Source: Vibrio furnissii CIP 102972 (lineage in GTDB: Bacteria > Pseudomonadota > Gammaproteobacteria > Enterobacterales > Vibrionaceae). From it: 64,000 nt of DNA. The stretch lies in contig NZ_ACZP01000014.1 of NCBI RefSeq assembly GCF_000176175.1, forward strand, positions 1,577,561 to 1,641,560, in the 5' to 3' direction. Position numbers and translations under genes: made by a program. Under the pieces are notes generated by a model, which saw only the letters and a program-made list of their open reading frames with translations, searched no databases and had not been told where the DNA came from. Shown here piece by piece: positions 62,051 to 64,000 of this stretch (positions are counted from its first letter, which is position 1; each line of letters begins with the position of its first letter).

Positions 62051-62183
62051 ATGCCTTTCGCGCCCGCAATTGAATCGACAAGCCATTCAATAACACTGAG
62101 CAATTCATTTAACACGGCATTTACCGCTAATGTGTATTTAATTCAACAGAATTTTACTCCGTAAAACTAATTAACAGTTTTGT

Positions 62184-62197
62184 TTGTTTTAGATCAT
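62184..62197. promoter_or_regulatory. FNR-like site upstream of dcuC
   Basis: TTGTTTTAGATCAT matches eight of ten FNR consensus positions and shares its TTAG centre with the perfect site before nrdD. TGCTAC at 62219-62224 would be a -10 element at the class II distance. The rest of the 296-base gap (62051-62301) shows nothing more; TTGACA at 62257-62262 lies too close to the gene for a normal leader. Confidence 0.5.
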
Positions 62198-62301
62198 GAG
62201 AAGCTCAAGTTGAACTCGTGCTACAGGGCAGTTTTCAGTAAATTCCCTGTCATACATTGACATACTTTTTGACAACTCAAAATAATTGATTGGAGACAAA
62301 C

Positions 62302-63669
62302 ATGCTCGAGCTCTTCATAGGTGTGGTGGTTACGATTGTAGTAGGTTACTTCATCGTAAAAGGCTACAAACCTGCGGGTGTTCTGCTGACCGCAGGGATT
62401 GTGTTACTGCTACTAACCGGCGTGCTTGGTCACACCGTATTGCCCGCTAAAATGACGTCAACCGGCAACATGCTGACCGACTCGCTGGAATACGTGAAAT
62501 ACATGCTGCAGTACCGTGGCGGCGGTCTGGGTATGCAAATCATGCTGCTGTGTGGTTTTGCGTCTTACATGACGCACATCGGCGCAAACAATGTGGTGGT
62601 AAAACAGTTCTCAAAACCACTGTCTGTCATCAACTCGCCTTACATCCTGTTGGTTGCGGCTTACATTGTGGCGTGTTTGATGTCTCTGGCAGTGAGCTCT
62701 GCAACTGGCCTTGGCGTGCTGTTGATGGCAACGCTGTTCCCAATGATGACAGCCATGGGGATTTCTCGCCCTGCAGCGGTCGCTGTGTGTGCATCGCCAG
62801 CGGCGATCATTTTGTCACCAACGTCTGGTGACGTGGTGATTGCAGCGGAGAAATCTGGCCTGCCTCTACACGTGTTTGCCGTTGAAACAGTTCTACCCGT
62901 CTCAATTTGCGCCATTATCGTGATGGCGGTAGCGGCGTTCTTCTGGAACAAATACTTGGATAAGAAAGACAACACCCCGATGGAACGCATTGACGTTTCA
63001 GAGATTGAAGTGAATGCCCCTGCCTACTACGCAGCGCTGCCATTCTTGCCAATCATTGGCGTGTTCTTGTTCAACGGTGAAACCATCGAAGGTCTCTACC
63101 TAGATATCTACACCATTGTGGTGCTGTCGATCTTCATCGGCGCGTTGGTTGATTTCATCACCAAACGTTTTAAAGGTAAAGAAACACTGGAAGATCTCGA
63201 AGCGTGTTACGACGGCATGGCCGATGCATTCAAAGGCGTGGTGATGTTGTTGGTTGCGGCGGGCGTGTTCGCTCAAGGCCTGATGTCGATTGGCGCCATT
63301 GATAACTTGCTACACCTTGCTGAAACAGCGGGCGCTGGCGGTATGGCACTGATGTTGATCCTAACCGGTCTGACCGTTGCAGCTGCGATTGCAACCGGTT
63401 CAGGTAACGCGCCATTCTACGCGTTCGTTGAACTGGCACCGTCACTGGCAGCCAAAATGGGCATCAACCCCGCGTTCCTGATCATCCCAATGCTACAAGC
63501 CTCGAACCTAGGCCGTACCATTTCTCCGGTTTCAGGCGTGGTGGTTGCGACGTCAGGTATGGGCCACATCAGCCCATTTGAAGTGGTTAAACGTACTTCT
63601 GTACCGGTTCTGGCAGGTCTCATCACTGTGATCGTCGGCACCATGGTGCTGGTTCCTATGTACGCATAA
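62302..63669 (+). CDS. dcuC: Anaerobic C4-dicarboxylate transporter DcuC
   Basis: The 455-residue membrane protein has about twelve hydrophobic segments and the DcuC-type motifs SSATGLGVLLMATLFPMM, CASPAAIILSPTSGDVV and GSGNAPFYAFVELAP. DcuC exports succinate and exchanges fumarate during anaerobic growth. TTGGAG seven bases before the ATG at 62302 decides the start. It is monocistronic, followed by two hairpins, and faces a NarL-type regulator gene end to end. Confidence 0.93.
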   Translation: MLELFIGVVVTIVVGYFIVKGYKPAGVLLTAGIVLLLLTGVLGHTVLPAKMTSTGNMLTDSLEYVKYMLQYRGGGLGMQIMLLCGFASYMTHIGANNVVVKQFSKPLSVINSPYILLVAAYIVACLMSLAVSSATGLGVLLMATLFPMMTAMGISRPAAVAVCASPAAIILSPTSGDVVIAAEKSGLPLHVFAVETVLPVSICAIIVMAVAAFFWNKYLDKKDNTPMERIDVSEIEVNAPAYYAALPFLPIIGVFLFNGETIEGLYLDIYTIVVLSIFIGALVDFITKRFKGKETLEDLEACYDGMADAFKGVVMLLVAAGVFAQGLMSIGAIDNLLHLAETAGAGGMALMLILTGLTVAAAIATGSGNAPFYAFVELAPSLAAKMGINPAFLIIPMLQASNLGRTISPVSGVVVATSGMGHISPFEVVKRTSVPVLAGLITVIVGTMVLVPMYA

Positions 63670-63680
63670 TCTCAACAAAG

Positions 63681-63704
63681 AGCCCGCCGTGTTCACTGGC
63701 GGGT
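63681..63704 (+). terminator. First hairpin after dcuC
   Basis: CCCGCC and GGCGGG flank a nine-base loop and are followed by only three T residues; a weak terminator or part of a tandem pair. Confidence 0.5.
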
Positions 63705-63720
63705 TTCAAATCAAATATAC

Positions 63721-63749
63721 AAAGGGCGCTGATATCAGCGCCCTTTTTT
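63721..63749. terminator. Strong terminator between dcuC and the NarL-type regulator
   Basis: AAAGGGCGCTGA pairs perfectly with TCAGCGCCCTTT and is followed by further T residues. It can serve both converging genes. Confidence 0.9.
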
Positions 63750-63777
63750 CATCTCGAACATGGGAAATTGAAAAGGA

Positions 63778-64000
63778 TTATTTGAGATCGCCGTAACGTT
63801 CCAGAAACAGCACAGTCGCGGCGGTGCGAGAAGGCACACGCAGTTTTTTCAGTAAGCTCTTCATGTGAACTTTCACAGTCGATTCTGAAATGAACAGGCG
63901 GTCGGCGATTTGCTTGTTACGATAACCTTTCGCCACTTCCCCCAAGATCTGCGCTTCCCGGTCCGTCAGTAAATCAAACACATCTTGTTGATCTTGGCGA
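63778..64000 (-). CDS. NarL/LuxR-family response regulator, C-terminal part (runs off right edge)
   Basis: The last 73 codons of a gene are present and the frame is open to the window edge. The LuxR-type helix-turn-helix is complete: LTDREAQILGEVAKGYRNKQ and ADRLFISESTVKVHMKSLL. The upstream part (RQDQQDVFDLL) is the linker to a receiver domain not seen here, so a GTG near 63981 is not the real start. Its position beside dcuC suggests, without proof, control by an anaerobic or dicarboxylate-sensing kinase. Confidence 0.85.
   Translation of the reverse strand, partial: RQDQQDVFDLLTDREAQILGEVAKGYRNKQIADRLFISESTVKVHMKSLLKKLRVPSRTAATVLFLERYGDLK

Noticed and set aside
62066..62125. Possible 18-19 bp repeat with ATTCA and TAACAC in the gap before dcuC
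   Set aside because: Only two partial copies with changing spacing; too weak to list with the other arrays.
63778..63981. A small stand-alone LuxR-type regulator of 67 residues
   Set aside because: The frame continues without a stop to the window edge, with linker-like sequence, so it is a truncated response regulator.

Overview
The window looks like a stretch of the smaller chromosome (chromosome II) of a Vibrio, possibly of the fluvialis/furnissii group. The best evidence is the CAI-1 quorum-sensing pair cqsA/cqsS beside sbcC-sbcD, fruR-fruBKA, an aromatic aminotransferase, nrdD-nrdG and clcA; from memory this resembles the cqs neighbourhood of V. cholerae chromosome II, and no alignment was run. 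No rRNA, tRNA, CRISPR array, integrase or insertion sequence was seen. Genes are dense and typical gammaproteobacterial, with many clear intrinsic terminators.

Layout. 1-1.8 kb: edge-truncated zinc alcohol dehydrogenase, an SDR whose catalytic Tyr is His, and its MarR regulator. 1.9-7 kb: YlqF-type GTPase, CobW/YeiR-type metal GTPase, ClcA H+/Cl- antiporter, TDT-family transporter. 7.2-15 kb: cqsA converging on cqsS, then sbcDC. 15-20.4 kb: fruR (cra) divergent from fruB-fruK-fruA, with three Cra-type operators between them. 20.5-25.2 kb: retropepsin-like lipoprotein, aminotransferase, nrdD-nrdG with two NrdR boxes and a perfect FNR box. 25.3-30.5 kb: secreted endonuclease/exonuclease/phosphatase-fold protein and an RND pump with its adaptor. 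30.6-34 kb: sulfur/persulfide locus (ArsR regulator, two YeeE/YedE half-transporters, a small DUF2892 protein, a CoA-disulfide reductase-rhodanese fusion). 34.3-43.5 kb: accessory-looking region with two acetyltransferases, AraC and LysR regulators, membrane-anchored flavodoxin, a tandem pair of Cys-nucleophile hydrolases, an Old Yellow Enzyme and two SDR proteins. 43.6-47.2 kb: MarR-AaeB-AaeX-AaeA-type aromatic acid efflux operon. 47.4-50.6 kb: LysR/RhtB exporter pair, response regulator-GGDEF protein, conserved small protein. 50.9-64 kb: glpD, two chemoreceptors, OmpA-like lipoprotein, DsbA-like lipoprotein plus membrane FKBP, YqaB-type phosphatase, MFS transporter, acetyltransferase, acyl desaturase with a FabR-like site, dcuC with an FNR-like site, and an edge-truncated NarL-type regulator.

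Themes. Several loci respond to oxygen or redox state (nrdDG, dcuC, glpD, the persulfide locus, OYE/flavodoxin). Fructose use is complete from uptake to fructose-1,6-bisphosphate, and a possible fructose-1-phosphate phosphatase sits elsewhere. The most unusual feature not explained by genes is a set of short degenerate tandem arrays (13-19 bp units, 2-4 copies, unrelated sequence) at seven places, two of them in frame inside proteins as pentapeptide repeats. No wholly new multi-gene system was recognised; the accessory reductase/hydrolase cluster at 35.4-43.5 kb is the part whose function is least clear.
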